17,549 bases of DNA from Bacteroidota bacterium (GTDB taxonomy: Bacteria; Bacteroidota; Bacteroidia; Flavobacteriales; Flavobacteriaceae), in contig JAACDD010000029.1 in the NCBI GenBank assembly GCA_009937085.1, positions 1-17,549 of the forward strand, in the 5' to 3' direction. The notes beneath the pieces are model-generated. The model ran no database searches. It was not told the origin of the DNA and saw only the letters and a list, made by a program, of their open reading frames with translations. This document shows, piece after piece, positions 1 to 7,268 of this stretch (its first letter is position 1; each line of letters begins with the position of its first letter). Position numbers and translations under genes: made by a program.

Positions 1-112
1 AATCAAACCAGAATTCAGAATTGACTCTGCTTCTGAAAAGTATTACATTGATACGGACGGTGCAACGGACAGCTTAGCTTCTTTTGTAGTTGCGGCTATT
101 TACTCTTTCTAG
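1..112 (+). CDS. C-terminal end of a probable outer-membrane beta-barrel protein (partial)
   Basis: Reading from base 2, an open frame runs to a TAG at 110-112 and gives about 36 residues with no Met; the gene begins before the window. The visible tail alternates polar and hydrophobic residues and ends in ...VVAAIYSF, with a terminal aromatic residue. That is the usual last-strand signature of outer-membrane barrels inserted by the BAM machinery. Only 18 nt separate its stop from the amt1 start, so the two are probably co-transcribed. In Bacteroidota a porin-like gene upstream of amt would suit nutrient entry across the outer membrane. Family assignment cannot go further from this fragment; identity as a porin is inference. 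Confidence 0.6.
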   Translation, partial: IKPEFRIDSASEKYYIDTDGATDSLASFVVAAIYSF

Positions 113-130
113 AACCTTAAACTGTTACAT

Positions 131-1408
131 ATGTCATTATTAACAACATTATCATATACCATTAGCACAGCAGCAGCTGTTGATGCTAATGAAGACTTTA
201 CAATTCTTTGGATTCTTCTTTCTGGTATTCTTGTTTTCTTTATGCAAGCAGGATTTACCTTACTAGAATCTGGAATGACGCGTGCAAAAAACGCGGCCAA
301 CATTGCCATGAAAAACTTCATGGATATTAGTGTAGGTACAATTAGTTTCTGGGCTTTAGGATACGGCTTAATGTATGGAACTAAAGATGCAAGTGGATTC
401 TTTTCTGTTAGCGACCTTTGGTTTAATCCAGGTGCTGGTCCACATGATGTATTCTTCCAAACGGTATTTGCTGCTACTGCTGCAACCATTGTTTCTGGTG
501 CTATTGCAGGAAGAACTAAATACAGTACGTACATCATTTTCACACTTTTCTTAACTGCAATCATTTATCCAATTTCTGGTGGATGGCAGTGGTATGGAGA
601 CGGTGCTTGGTTGGCTGACTTAGGTTTTATTGACTTTGCAGGATCATCAATTGTTCACTCTGTTGGTGGATGGGCAGCTTTAGTTGCAGCATGGATGGTT
701 GGACCACGTATTGGAAAATACGTTGATGGCAAAGTAGTAGCTATCCCTGGAAGTAACTTATTGTTAGGTACGTTAGGTGTATTTATCCTTTGGTTAGGAT
801 GGTTTGGATTTAACGGTGGTTCTCAATTGGCTTGGGGAGGTGACGATTCTGTTGCTGCTTCTGCTGTTGTAATGGTTACAAATCTTGCAGCTGCTGCAGG
901 TGCACTTGGAGCATTGTTTACTTCATGGTTATACCTTGGAAAACCTAGTTTATCACAAACACTTAACGGAGCTGTTGCTGGTTTAGTTGCTATTACTGCT
1001 GGTTGTGGAAACATGACAATGGGTGGTGGCTTATTAGCTGGACTTCTTGGTGGTGTAATTGTTGTATTCTCTATTGAATTCATCGAGAAAAAACTCAAAA
1101 TTGACGACGCAATCGGTGCTGCTTCTGCGCACGGTGTAGTTGGTGCTTGGGGTACTTTGGTTATTGGACTATGGGGCGTTGATGGCGCAACAGGTATTGG
1201 TCTTTTAAACGGAGGTGGTGCTTCTCAGCTTGGTGTTCAAGCGATTGGAGTTGCTGCATACGGTGCTTGGGCAGTTGTTACTTCTTTAATTGTACTTACA
1301 ATCCTTAAGAAAACAATTGGACTTCGCGTTTCTGAAGAAGATGAGAAAAAAGGACTTGACATCACTGAACATGGTGAAGAGGCTTTTAACAGCGAGTTAT
1401 TGCCGTAG
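131..1408 (+). CDS. amt: Ammonium transporter Amt (first copy)
   Basis: A 425-residue inner-membrane ammonium channel that carries NH4+/NH3 into the cytoplasm. The length is close to that of E. coli AmtB. The family signature starting DFAGSSIVHSVGGWAAL lies at 168-184 and contains the equivalents of Asp160 and the first twin histidine (His176 here). The second pore histidine is His334 in SAHGVVGAWG. The phenylalanine gate is represented by Phe113 (in QTVFAATA) and Phe225 (in WFGFNGG). About eleven hydrophobic segments are visible. The cytoplasmic tail (GLDITEHGEEAF) matches the conserved end that docks P-II proteins. The ATG at 131 is the natural start, just after the upstream barrel gene. 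It differs clearly from the second copy at 1837, so the two may differ in affinity or regulation (inference). Confidence 0.97.
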   Translation: MSLLTTLSYTISTAAAVDANEDFTILWILLSGILVFFMQAGFTLLESGMTRAKNAANIAMKNFMDISVGTISFWALGYGLMYGTKDASGFFSVSDLWFNPGAGPHDVFFQTVFAATAATIVSGAIAGRTKYSTYIIFTLFLTAIIYPISGGWQWYGDGAWLADLGFIDFAGSSIVHSVGGWAALVAAWMVGPRIGKYVDGKVVAIPGSNLLLGTLGVFILWLGWFGFNGGSQLAWGGDDSVAASAVVMVTNLAAAAGALGALFTSWLYLGKPSLSQTLNGAVAGLVAITAGCGNMTMGGGLLAGLLGGVIVVFSIEFIEKKLKIDDAIGAASAHGVVGAWGTLVIGLWGVDGATGIGLLNGGGASQLGVQAIGVAAYGAWAVVTSLIVLTILKKTIGLRVSEEDEKKGLDITEHGEEAFNSELLP

Positions 1409-1436
1409 TTCATAACTACCAATAAAATTTTATATG

Positions 1437-1471
1437 GTGAGTAGGTTTTATACCCTACTCACTTTATTTTT
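1437..1471 (+). terminator. Hairpin with T-rich tail between amt1 and glnK; terminator or attenuator
   Basis: A perfect 9-bp stem, GTGAGTAGG (1437-1445) with CCTACTCAC (1454-1462), encloses an 8-nt loop and is followed by a T-rich run (1463-1471, one A). It has the form of an intrinsic terminator. It sits after the amt1 stop and 20 nt before the glnK start, so it could cut amt1 transcripts or act as a partial stop that sets the ratio of amt1 to glnK-amt2. Confidence 0.65.
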
Positions 1472-1479
1472 ATACCCTA
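1446..1479 (+). repeat. 12-bp direct repeat, 22-nt period, upstream of glnK
   Basis: The word TTTTATACCCTA occurs exactly at 1446-1457 and again at 1468-1479. The 22-nt period is about two turns of the helix, so a protein bound at both copies would sit on the same face. The second copy ends 12 nt before the glnK ATG. The first copy overlaps the hairpin loop. Function as an operator is inference. Confidence 0.55.
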
Positions 1480-1491
1480 ATTATAAAATAA

Positions 1492-1830
1492 ATGAAAAAA
1501 ATAGAAGCTTTAATTCGAAAAGCTCAATACGAAGACGTAAAAGACAAACTACATGAAGTAGGTGTTACGTTTTTCAGCTATTGGGATGTAACAGGAATTG
1601 GAAACGAAAAAGTCGGTAGAGTATACCGAGGTGTTTCCTATAGTACATCTGCCATAGATCGCAGAATGTTATCCATTGTAGTAAACGAGGATTTTGTAGC
1701 GCCTGCAGTACAGGCAATTATTGAAGCCGGTGGAACGGGACACATCGGCGATGGTAAAATTTTCGTCCTCCCCGTTGAGGAAGCATACCGAATTCGCACA
1801 GGCGAAAAAGGAGGAGACACTTTAAACTAA
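1492..1830 (+). CDS. glnK: Nitrogen regulatory protein P-II
   Basis: A 112-residue P-II signal protein. The family is trimeric, senses 2-oxoglutarate and ATP/ADP, and blocks Amt channels by inserting its T-loop. The C-terminal P-II signature TGHIGDGKIFVLPV lies at 82-95, followed by the usual YRIRTGE. The T-loop carries YRGVSY, where Tyr50 corresponds to the uridylylated Tyr51 of enterobacteria. Unlike the textbook protein, the loop is one residue shorter, and Gln39, a Mg/2-oxoglutarate ligand, is replaced by Glu39 (GIGNEKVG). The segment after Tyr50 reads STSAIDRRML, without the usual Pro-Lys-Val-Lys. I recall this variant as common in Bacteroidota P-II proteins. The gene sits between two amt genes, and its stop is 6 nt before amt2. 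GlnK rather than GlnB is chosen because of the amt linkage. Confidence 0.95.
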   Translation: MKKIEALIRKAQYEDVKDKLHEVGVTFFSYWDVTGIGNEKVGRVYRGVSYSTSAIDRRMLSIVVNEDFVAPAVQAIIEAGGTGHIGDGKIFVLPVEEAYRIRTGEKGGDTLN

Positions 1831-1836
1831 ACAAAA

Positions 1837-3072
1837 ATGGAAGCATTATTTACCGCAAACAATGTATGGATGATGATCTGTACAGCACTCGTATTTTTTA
1901 TGCACTTGGGATTCTCATTCCTTGAAGCAGGACTAACACGTCAAAAAAACACTGTAAACATATTGTTTAAAAACTTCTTTGTTATTACAGCTGGACTTTT
2001 ACTTTACGCACTTGCTGGATTCAACCTTATGTATCCAGGATTTGAAGAAGGAGCCATTGGCTTTTTTAAATTTGCTGGATGGGGTATCGCCCCGCCAGAA
2101 GGAGGCATGACCGCAGCATACGCTGATGGTGGATATACCTGGTGGACTGATTTCTTATTTCAAGGAATGTTTGCCGCTACAGCAGCAACTATTGTTTCTG
2201 GTGCCGTAGCAGAGCGCATTAAGCTAGAAGCATTTATGCTTTTTGCTGTGCTTTATGTTGGATTGGTTTACCCAATCGTAGGCTCATGGCAATGGGGTGG
2301 TGGATTTTTAAGCAGCTGGGGGTTTTATGACTTTGCTGGTTCTACGCTTGTTCACTCTGTTGGTGGCTGGGCTGCCTTAGTCGTAATCTACTTCTTAGGA
2401 GCGCGAATTGGAAAGTTTAGTGCAGATGGCAAATCAAACCCAATATTCGGACACAATATTCCTATTGCTGCTGCCGGTGTTTTAATCCTTTGGTTAGGAT
2501 GGTTTGGTTTTAATGGAGGTTCTGTACTTTCTGCAGACCCAGAAGCTACGTCATTGGTACTTGTAACAACAAGTTTAGCAGCCGCAGCAGGTGGTGTTGT
2601 TGCTTCAATATTCTCTCATATTCTCTATAAAAACTACGATATCACCATGTTTATGAATGGGGTTTTGGGTGGCTTGGTAGCCATTACAGCAGGTGCTGAC
2701 CAAATGTCAACTGGAGAAGCGATGATTGTTGGAAGTATTGGTGGTATTGTTGTAGTACTCGCTATTGCTTTGCTTGAAAAATTAAAACTAGACGATCCTG
2801 TAGGTGCCATTGCCGTTCACCTATTTGCAGGAATGTGGGGAACTTTAGCCGTAGGTATTTTCGGTGCCATGGCTGGATTTGATCAATTTATGATTCAACT
2901 TGCTGGAGTAGGTATTGTTGGTGCTTTTTGTGTACTCTCTACGCTTATTCTTGTATTGATTGTAAAATCATTGGTTGGACTCCGCGTAAGCAAAGAAGAA
3001 GAAATTAATGGACTAGATGACGCTGAACATGGAATGGCTGCTTATGCAGACTTTAGTGTGACTAAAAAGTAA
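1837..3072 (+). CDS. amt: Ammonium transporter Amt (second copy)
   Basis: A 411-residue inner-membrane ammonium channel. The signature DFAGSTLVHSVGGWAAL is at 165-181, holding Asp165 and the first pore histidine His173. The second is His328 (in IAVHLFAGMWG). Gate phenylalanines correspond to Phe112 (in FQGMFAATA) and Phe223 (in WFGFNGG). A periplasmic insert around residues 85-105, rich in Gly and aromatics, is longer than in the first copy. The tail again has GLDDAEHGMAAY for P-II docking. It starts 6 nt after glnK and must share its transcript; a strong terminator follows. Short stretches of near-identical DNA with amt1 (for example around the WFGFNGG codons) point to an old duplication. 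Confidence 0.97.
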   Translation: MEALFTANNVWMMICTALVFFMHLGFSFLEAGLTRQKNTVNILFKNFFVITAGLLLYALAGFNLMYPGFEEGAIGFFKFAGWGIAPPEGGMTAAYADGGYTWWTDFLFQGMFAATAATIVSGAVAERIKLEAFMLFAVLYVGLVYPIVGSWQWGGGFLSSWGFYDFAGSTLVHSVGGWAALVVIYFLGARIGKFSADGKSNPIFGHNIPIAAAGVLILWLGWFGFNGGSVLSADPEATSLVLVTTSLAAAAGGVVASIFSHILYKNYDITMFMNGVLGGLVAITAGADQMSTGEAMIVGSIGGIVVVLAIALLEKLKLDDPVGAIAVHLFAGMWGTLAVGIFGAMAGFDQFMIQLAGVGIVGAFCVLSTLILVLIVKSLVGLRVSKEEEINGLDDAEHGMAAYADFSVTKK

Positions 3073-3101
3073 ACATTTATTTGTTTAATTAGGAGTGTCG
3101 A

Positions 3102-3145
3102 AACCTCCGTTTCCTTCGATAACAGTAAGGAACGGAGGTTTTTTT
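3102..3145 (+). terminator. Strong intrinsic terminator after amt2
   Basis: AACCTCCGTTTCCTT (3102-3116) pairs with AAGGAACGGAGGTT (3127-3140), 14 bp with one bulged T, a 10-nt loop and a run of seven T from 3139. It ends the amt1-glnK-amt2 transcript. Confidence 0.9.
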
Positions 3146-3148
3146 GTG

Positions 3149-3156
3149 TATGTTTG
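3149..3156 (+). promoter_or_regulatory. Bacteroidota-type -7 element for purU
   Basis: TATGTTTG fits the TAnnTTTG consensus exactly. It lies 14 nt before the purU ATG and directly after the amt2 terminator, so the leader would be short. No clear -33 TTG is seen at the usual spacing, where the terminator stem lies. Confidence 0.5.
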
Positions 3157-3170
3157 TATGAAATTTTGAT

Positions 3171-4025
3171 ATGTACGCTATTACGCTTGTTATTCAATGC
3201 CCCGACAAAAAGGGAATTATTGCAGATGTAACCTCTTTTGTGTATCAACATAAAGGAAACATTCAATATATAGACCAGTATGTAGACAGAGAAAAGGGAG
3301 CCTTTTTTATGCGTTTAGAGGCAGAGCTAGACGAGCAGCTTTACTCCTACCAAGCGTTTACAACTGCATTTGAAGAGGGTCCTGCAACCATTTTTAATAT
3401 GGATTGGAGTTATCAGCCTATAGCATACAAGCCCAAAATGGCTGTTTTTGTTTCGAAATACGATCACTGTCTTTACGATTTATTAGGTAGGTTTAAATCT
3501 GGTGAGCTCGCAGTAGAAATTCCTTTTATTCTAAGCAATCACCCTGACCTTGCTCCCATTGCCAAAGCATTTGATATTCCATTTTATCACGTAGCTGTTA
3601 CTAAGGATACAAAAACTGAAGCTACGCAAGAACAACTGCGTTTATTGAAGGAACACAATGTAGATTTTATCGTGTTAGCGCGCTATATGCAAATTGTTCC
3701 CCCTGCACTTATTGATGCCTACACAAGTAATATTATCAATATTCACCATTCATTTTTACCAGCATTTCCAGGTGCAAAACCCTACCATTCAGCATTTGAG
3801 CGTGGTGTGAAAATTATTGGTGCAACCAGTCATTACGTAACAGAAGAGCTCGACGCTGGACCCATTATTGAACAGGGTGTTTCGAGTGTGTCGCATAGCC
3901 ATAGTGTGTCACAACTTATTGCAAAAGGTCGTGATTTGGAGAAAATTGTACTGGCAAATGCGGTAAAACATCACGTTGCCAAGAAGGTAATGGTATACGG
4001 CAACAAAACTGTGATTTTCACATAA
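3171..4025 (+). CDS. purU: Formyltetrahydrofolate deformylase
   Basis: A 284-residue cytoplasmic enzyme that hydrolyses 10-formyl-THF to formate and THF, balancing one-carbon pools and feeding formate-dependent purine steps. An N-terminal ACT domain spans about 1-80 (starting ITLVIQCPDKKGIIADVTSF). The formyl-transferase-like catalytic domain runs about 88-284. The catalytic triad equivalents of GAR transformylase are visible: Asn190 and His192 in NIHHSFLPAF, and Asp228 in EELDAGPI, with the family's 38-residue Asn-to-Asp spacing. The ACT domain separates it from PurN, and length is normal. It stands alone on the plus strand between a terminator and a convergent neighbour 29 nt away. Confidence 0.95.
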   Translation: MYAITLVIQCPDKKGIIADVTSFVYQHKGNIQYIDQYVDREKGAFFMRLEAELDEQLYSYQAFTTAFEEGPATIFNMDWSYQPIAYKPKMAVFVSKYDHCLYDLLGRFKSGELAVEIPFILSNHPDLAPIAKAFDIPFYHVAVTKDTKTEATQEQLRLLKEHNVDFIVLARYMQIVPPALIDAYTSNIINIHHSFLPAFPGAKPYHSAFERGVKIIGATSHYVTEELDAGPIIEQGVSSVSHSHSVSQLIAKGRDLEKIVLANAVKHHVAKKVMVYGNKTVIFT

Positions 4026-4054
4026 TTGTTTGAATACGCAATTCGAAGTAGCTG

Positions 4055-4834
4055 TTAAAGGCTATTCAAAAACCCAAGTGTCGTTGCGTTGAACTTTTGG
4101 GGCTGCTCTACATTAACCACATGACCACATTGCGGCACAACCGCTAGCTGAGCTGAAGATTGTAGCGAGGTTAACTTTTCAATACTGGGTAAAAACATAT
4201 AATCTTCCTCTCCCATAATATAGAGTGTAGGAATACCCACATCTACTTGACGAAAAAGACGCAATAACGGCTTTAATTCAGTCGTCAATTTATACCAGCG
4301 TAAAAATTCTTTGTGGTATAGTTTTTTGGCCTCTCGAACAAATAGCAACCTAGATTCACGGTGATTTTTCTTCGGCATTATGATAAAAGCAAAAAAGCGA
4401 TAGAGCCATAAGTAAGGGATAATCGATTTAACTACATTCCCCAATCGCATTAAAATTTGCGAACGAACATTTAACTTCACAATTGCACCCCCCATAACCA
4501 TACTGCGTACTCGATCGGGATAGGTTTCAGCTAATTGACGAATCAAAATTGTTCCAAGTGAAATACCTACAAAATGTGAATTTTCAATTTTTTCATAATC
4601 CAACACTTCAATAATATCGGCAACAATCACTTCAAATGTATACCGTTGATTAAATGCTTGTTTCAGCTTTGGCTTGGAGTTTCCGTGTCCACGCAAATCC
4701 AACATAAGCACATTGTAATGCTTTGTATACGCCCTAATTTGTTTGTACCAAATAGAAGAACTTCCCCCTGCCCCATGGACAAACGTGACCCATTCTTGAG
4801 AAGTTTTATGCGGATAAAGCGTATAGTGAATCAT
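4055..4834 (-). CDS. Alpha/beta-hydrolase fold protein
   Basis: A 259-residue hydrolase with the classic catalytic set: oxyanion-hole motif HGAGGSS (20-26), nucleophile Ser92 in GISLG, Asp211 in GEEDYMF and His238 in CGHVVNVEQP. A lid of hydrophobic and basic segments (about 125-195) sits between strands six and seven. No signal peptide is seen, so it is probably cytoplasmic. Its ATG overlaps the pyrF stop by 4 nt (ATGA), so translational coupling is likely. It is the last gene of the seven-gene minus-strand run. Substrate cannot be told from sequence; esterase, thioesterase or MenH-like activity are all possible. Confidence 0.9.
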   Translation of the reverse strand: MIHYTLYPHKTSQEWVTFVHGAGGSSSIWYKQIRAYTKHYNVLMLDLRGHGNSKPKLKQAFNQRYTFEVIVADIIEVLDYEKIENSHFVGISLGTILIRQLAETYPDRVRSMVMGGAIVKLNVRSQILMRLGNVVKSIIPYLWLYRFFAFIIMPKKNHRESRLLFVREAKKLYHKEFLRWYKLTTELKPLLRLFRQVDVGIPTLYIMGEEDYMFLPSIEKLTSLQSSAQLAVVPQCGHVVNVEQPQKFNATTLGFLNSL

Positions 4835-5649
4835 GCGCGCAGCAGGTTTTCCATTTGTTGTTGCAGCACATTAGCCGCCTCCAAAGCCGATTCGGCAAAA
4901 TCTTCTCCACTGCCAGCATATAAAATTCCTCTAGAGGAATTGACTAAAAGCCCAATATTTTCATTTGCGCCGTGGGTATACACATCTTCAAGGCTTCCCC
5001 CTTGTGCGCCAACACCTGGTACTAATAAAAACGATTCCGGAACTAATTTTCTAATTTCACTAAGGTGTTCTGCTTTTGTTGCACCTACCACATACATCAA
5101 CTGAGATGCGTTATTCCAGTTTTGCGACTGCTTTAACACTTGCTTATAGAGCACTTCTTTATCATTGGCTTTTAATTGAAAATCTGCTGCCCCTTCATTT
5201 GAGGTAAGTGCCAATAAAATCGCATGTTTATCTTGATAGGTTAAAAAGGGCTCTACAGAATCTTTTCCCATATAAGGCGCAATGGTTATAGCGTCAAAAG
5301 GCATGGCTTCAAAAAACGCTTTCGCATAACGTAACGAAGTATTTCCAATATCACCGCGTTTTGCATCAGCAATAAGAAATAACTCAGGATAGTGAGATTT
5401 TATGTAATCTGCCAATTTATTTAATGTGGCAAACCCCGCTACTCCATAGGCTTCAAAAAAAGCGGTATTGATTTTTACAGACACGCACAAGTGATGCACG
5501 TTGTCCACAATAGCTTTACAGAAATCGAATAAGGGTTCTTCACTTGATGCAACCAAATGCGAAGGTATTTTGTCCAAATCAGGATCTAAGCCCAAGCACA
5601 AAAAAGACTTTTTAAGTTGTATTTGCTCAAAAATTGTTTGCGTTGTCAT
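4831..5649 (-). CDS. pyrF: Orotidine 5'-phosphate decarboxylase (type 2)
   Basis: A 272-residue cytoplasmic enzyme that converts OMP to UMP, the last step of de novo pyrimidine synthesis. Visible motifs: GLDPDLDKIP (20-29) with Asp22, the substrate-site Lys59 in SVKIN, and the catalytic DAKRGD (95-100) with Asp95, Lys97 and Asp100. Near the C-terminus PGVGAQGG and NSSRGI form the phosphate site. The length (about 270 rather than 230) and the motif context place it in the longer type 2 group found in Mycobacterium, Myxococcus and Bacteroidota. It starts 1 nt after the prfA stop. Confidence 0.96.
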   Translation of the reverse strand: MTTQTIFEQIQLKKSFLCLGLDPDLDKIPSHLVASSEEPLFDFCKAIVDNVHHLCVSVKINTAFFEAYGVAGFATLNKLADYIKSHYPELFLIADAKRGDIGNTSLRYAKAFFEAMPFDAITIAPYMGKDSVEPFLTYQDKHAILLALTSNEGAADFQLKANDKEVLYKQVLKQSQNWNNASQLMYVVGATKAEHLSEIRKLVPESFLLVPGVGAQGGSLEDVYTHGANENIGLLVNSSRGILYAGSGEDFAESALEAANVLQQQMENLLRA

Positions 5650-5650
5650 G

Positions 5651-6730
5651 CTATAATAACTCGTCTGAAAATTTTAATTTTTCGGTGTTTTGATGCAATT
5701 GCATTTCATCAATAAGTTTTTGAATATCTCCGTTGATGATGTTTTGTAAGTCGTAAAGGGTAAGTCCTATGCGGTGATCTGTAACACGCCCTTGTGGGTA
5801 GTTGTAGGTTCTGATTTTTGCCGATCTATCCCCAGAAGAAACCATACTTTTTCGCTTTTCAGAGTCTGCCGCCTGTTTTTTAGCAAGCTCCATATCGTAA
5901 AGTCTAGAGCGCAATACCTTCAGGGCTTTTTCTAAGTTTTTATGTGACGATTTTTGATCTTGACAACTCATAATCATTCCAGTAGGTTCGTGGTGAAGTT
6001 TAATAGCAGAATAGGTCGTGTTTACCGATTGTCCACCTGGTCCTGTTGATGTGGTACGTTCAATTCGAATTTCAGACATGTCTAACTCAATGTCAAACTC
6101 TTCTGCTTCTGGAAGCACCATTACAGTGGCCGCAGAAGTATGCACACGTCCTTGTGTTTCGGTTTGCGGTACCCGCTGCACACGATGCACGCCAGATTCA
6201 AACTTTAGTGTCCCGTATACATTCTCGCCACTAACTTCAACAATAACTTCTTTAAATCCACCTGAAGTTCCTTCACTCATGTCCACCACGCTAACTTTCC
6301 AGCCTTTGCTCTCGCAATATTTGGTGTACATACGGTACAAATCACCGGCAAAGATACTTGCCTCATCGCCTCCCGTGCCGGCACGAAGCTCCATCATCAC
6401 ATTTTTGGAGTCTTCTGGGTCTTTCGGAATGAGCATAAAGCGGATTTCGTCTTCTAGCACATCCAGTTTCTTGGATGATTCGTCGAGTTCCTCTTTTGCC
6501 ATGGCTAACATTTCGGGGTCTTTCTCCTCGGCAATAAGTGCTTGTGCTTCGTTTTTGTTGTCCAACAAACTAAGATATTCCGTTCGCTTTTCCATAAGCG
6601 CATTCAAATCCTTGTATTCTCTGTTGAGCGCTACATAGCGCTTTTGATCAGCAATAATATCTGGTTGAATGATTAGGTCAGCTACTTCATCAAAACGCTG
6701 CTTAACAATTTGTAGTTTTTCTTGTAACAT
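5651..6730 (-). CDS. prfA: Peptide chain release factor 1
   Basis: A 359-residue class I release factor, which recognises UAA and UAG and triggers peptide release on the ribosome. The GGQ catalytic motif is at 232-234 (in STGPGGQSVNTT). The RF1 anticodon-like PxT motif is PQT at 188-190 (in RVQRVPQTETQGR), whereas RF2 would have SPF. The N-terminal coiled region (1-110) and GTGGDEASIFAGDLYRMY (118-135) are typical, as is the C-terminal YNYPQGRVTDHRIG. No programmed frameshift is present, as expected for RF1. It lies 3 nt after the yceI-like gene and 1 nt before pyrF. Confidence 0.97.
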   Translation of the reverse strand: MLQEKLQIVKQRFDEVADLIIQPDIIADQKRYVALNREYKDLNALMEKRTEYLSLLDNKNEAQALIAEEKDPEMLAMAKEELDESSKKLDVLEDEIRFMLIPKDPEDSKNVMMELRAGTGGDEASIFAGDLYRMYTKYCESKGWKVSVVDMSEGTSGGFKEVIVEVSGENVYGTLKFESGVHRVQRVPQTETQGRVHTSAATVMVLPEAEEFDIELDMSEIRIERTTSTGPGGQSVNTTYSAIKLHHEPTGMIMSCQDQKSSHKNLEKALKVLRSRLYDMELAKKQAADSEKRKSMVSSGDRSAKIRTYNYPQGRVTDHRIGLTLYDLQNIINGDIQKLIDEMQLHQNTEKLKFSDELL

Positions 6731-6733
6731 ATG

Positions 6734-7267
6734 CTAAGGCACAAAGGTAAGTAACTCTAGTCGAAAGCGAATATGCATATTGTCTCGCATTTTCACTAAC
6801 ATAAAAGAAGGGAGTTTGATATCGAATTTTGAAGGCTGTACGTTAAATTCTCCTTCAAGTATATAGGTATCTTCCGTTTTAGTCCATGACGCAACAGTTT
6901 CCAAAGGAATAGAAACGCCGTGAAATTTCAATTCGCCTTTGAGGCTAAGAGCATCTTTATTCAAATCCATTTCCTCAGAATAAAATGAAACTTTCGGAAA
7001 AAGTAATGCGTCTAAAACTTCAAGTGCGTGCGCATCGCGGTTACTGTTTTTGGAGTTAAATGAAGAAACAGTTGCAGCAATAGCCATTCGAGTTGGCATG
7101 TCATTTTCGACAATGACAACGCCTTGCACAGCATCCGAAGTACCCGACCAATCGTGAACAGGATGCGAAGCTTCATATGTAATGTATGCGTTTGCAGTGT
7201 CAACCCGAAGTTGCTGGGCTGTGAGCAACACAGGGACAAAAAGCAGTAAAAAAAGGATTTTATTCAT
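6734..7267 (-). CDS. YceI-family lipocalin-like exported protein
   Basis: A 177-residue exported protein. A signal peptide (about 1-17, ending near LLTAQQ) precedes a YceI fold. Matching features are the opening VDTANAYITYEASHPVHDWSG, the SNRDAHALEVLDALLFPKVSF segment (about 73-93), the GELKFHGV turn and a final beta-rich stretch. YceI proteins bind polyisoprenoid or quinone-like lipids in a beta-barrel; in E. coli yceI neighbours yceJ, a cytochrome b561. Here it directly follows a small histidine-rich membrane protein (1 nt gap), which may be a functional partner (inference). Periplasmic location is likely. The exact ligand is unknown. Confidence 0.85.
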   Translation of the reverse strand: MNKILFLLLFVPVLLTAQQLRVDTANAYITYEASHPVHDWSGTSDAVQGVVIVENDMPTRMAIAATVSSFNSKNSNRDAHALEVLDALLFPKVSFYSEEMDLNKDALSLKGELKFHGVSIPLETVASWTKTEDTYILEGEFNVQPSKFDIKLPSFMLVKMRDNMHIRFRLELLTFVP

Positions 7268-7268
7268 C

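Noticed and set aside
109..564. Open frame of 151 codons on the minus strand opposite amt1
   Set aside because: Antisense shadow of a certain membrane gene; no family motif and no ribosome-site or promoter support.
4646..5104. Plus-strand open frame spanning the hydrolase-pyrF junction
   Set aside because: Shadow of two well-supported genes; composition looks random, with no domain.
6018..6638. Serine-rich open frame of 206 codons on the plus strand opposite prfA
   Set aside because: Composition follows the reverse complement of prfA; the opposite strand carries all RF1 motifs. No evidence for expression.
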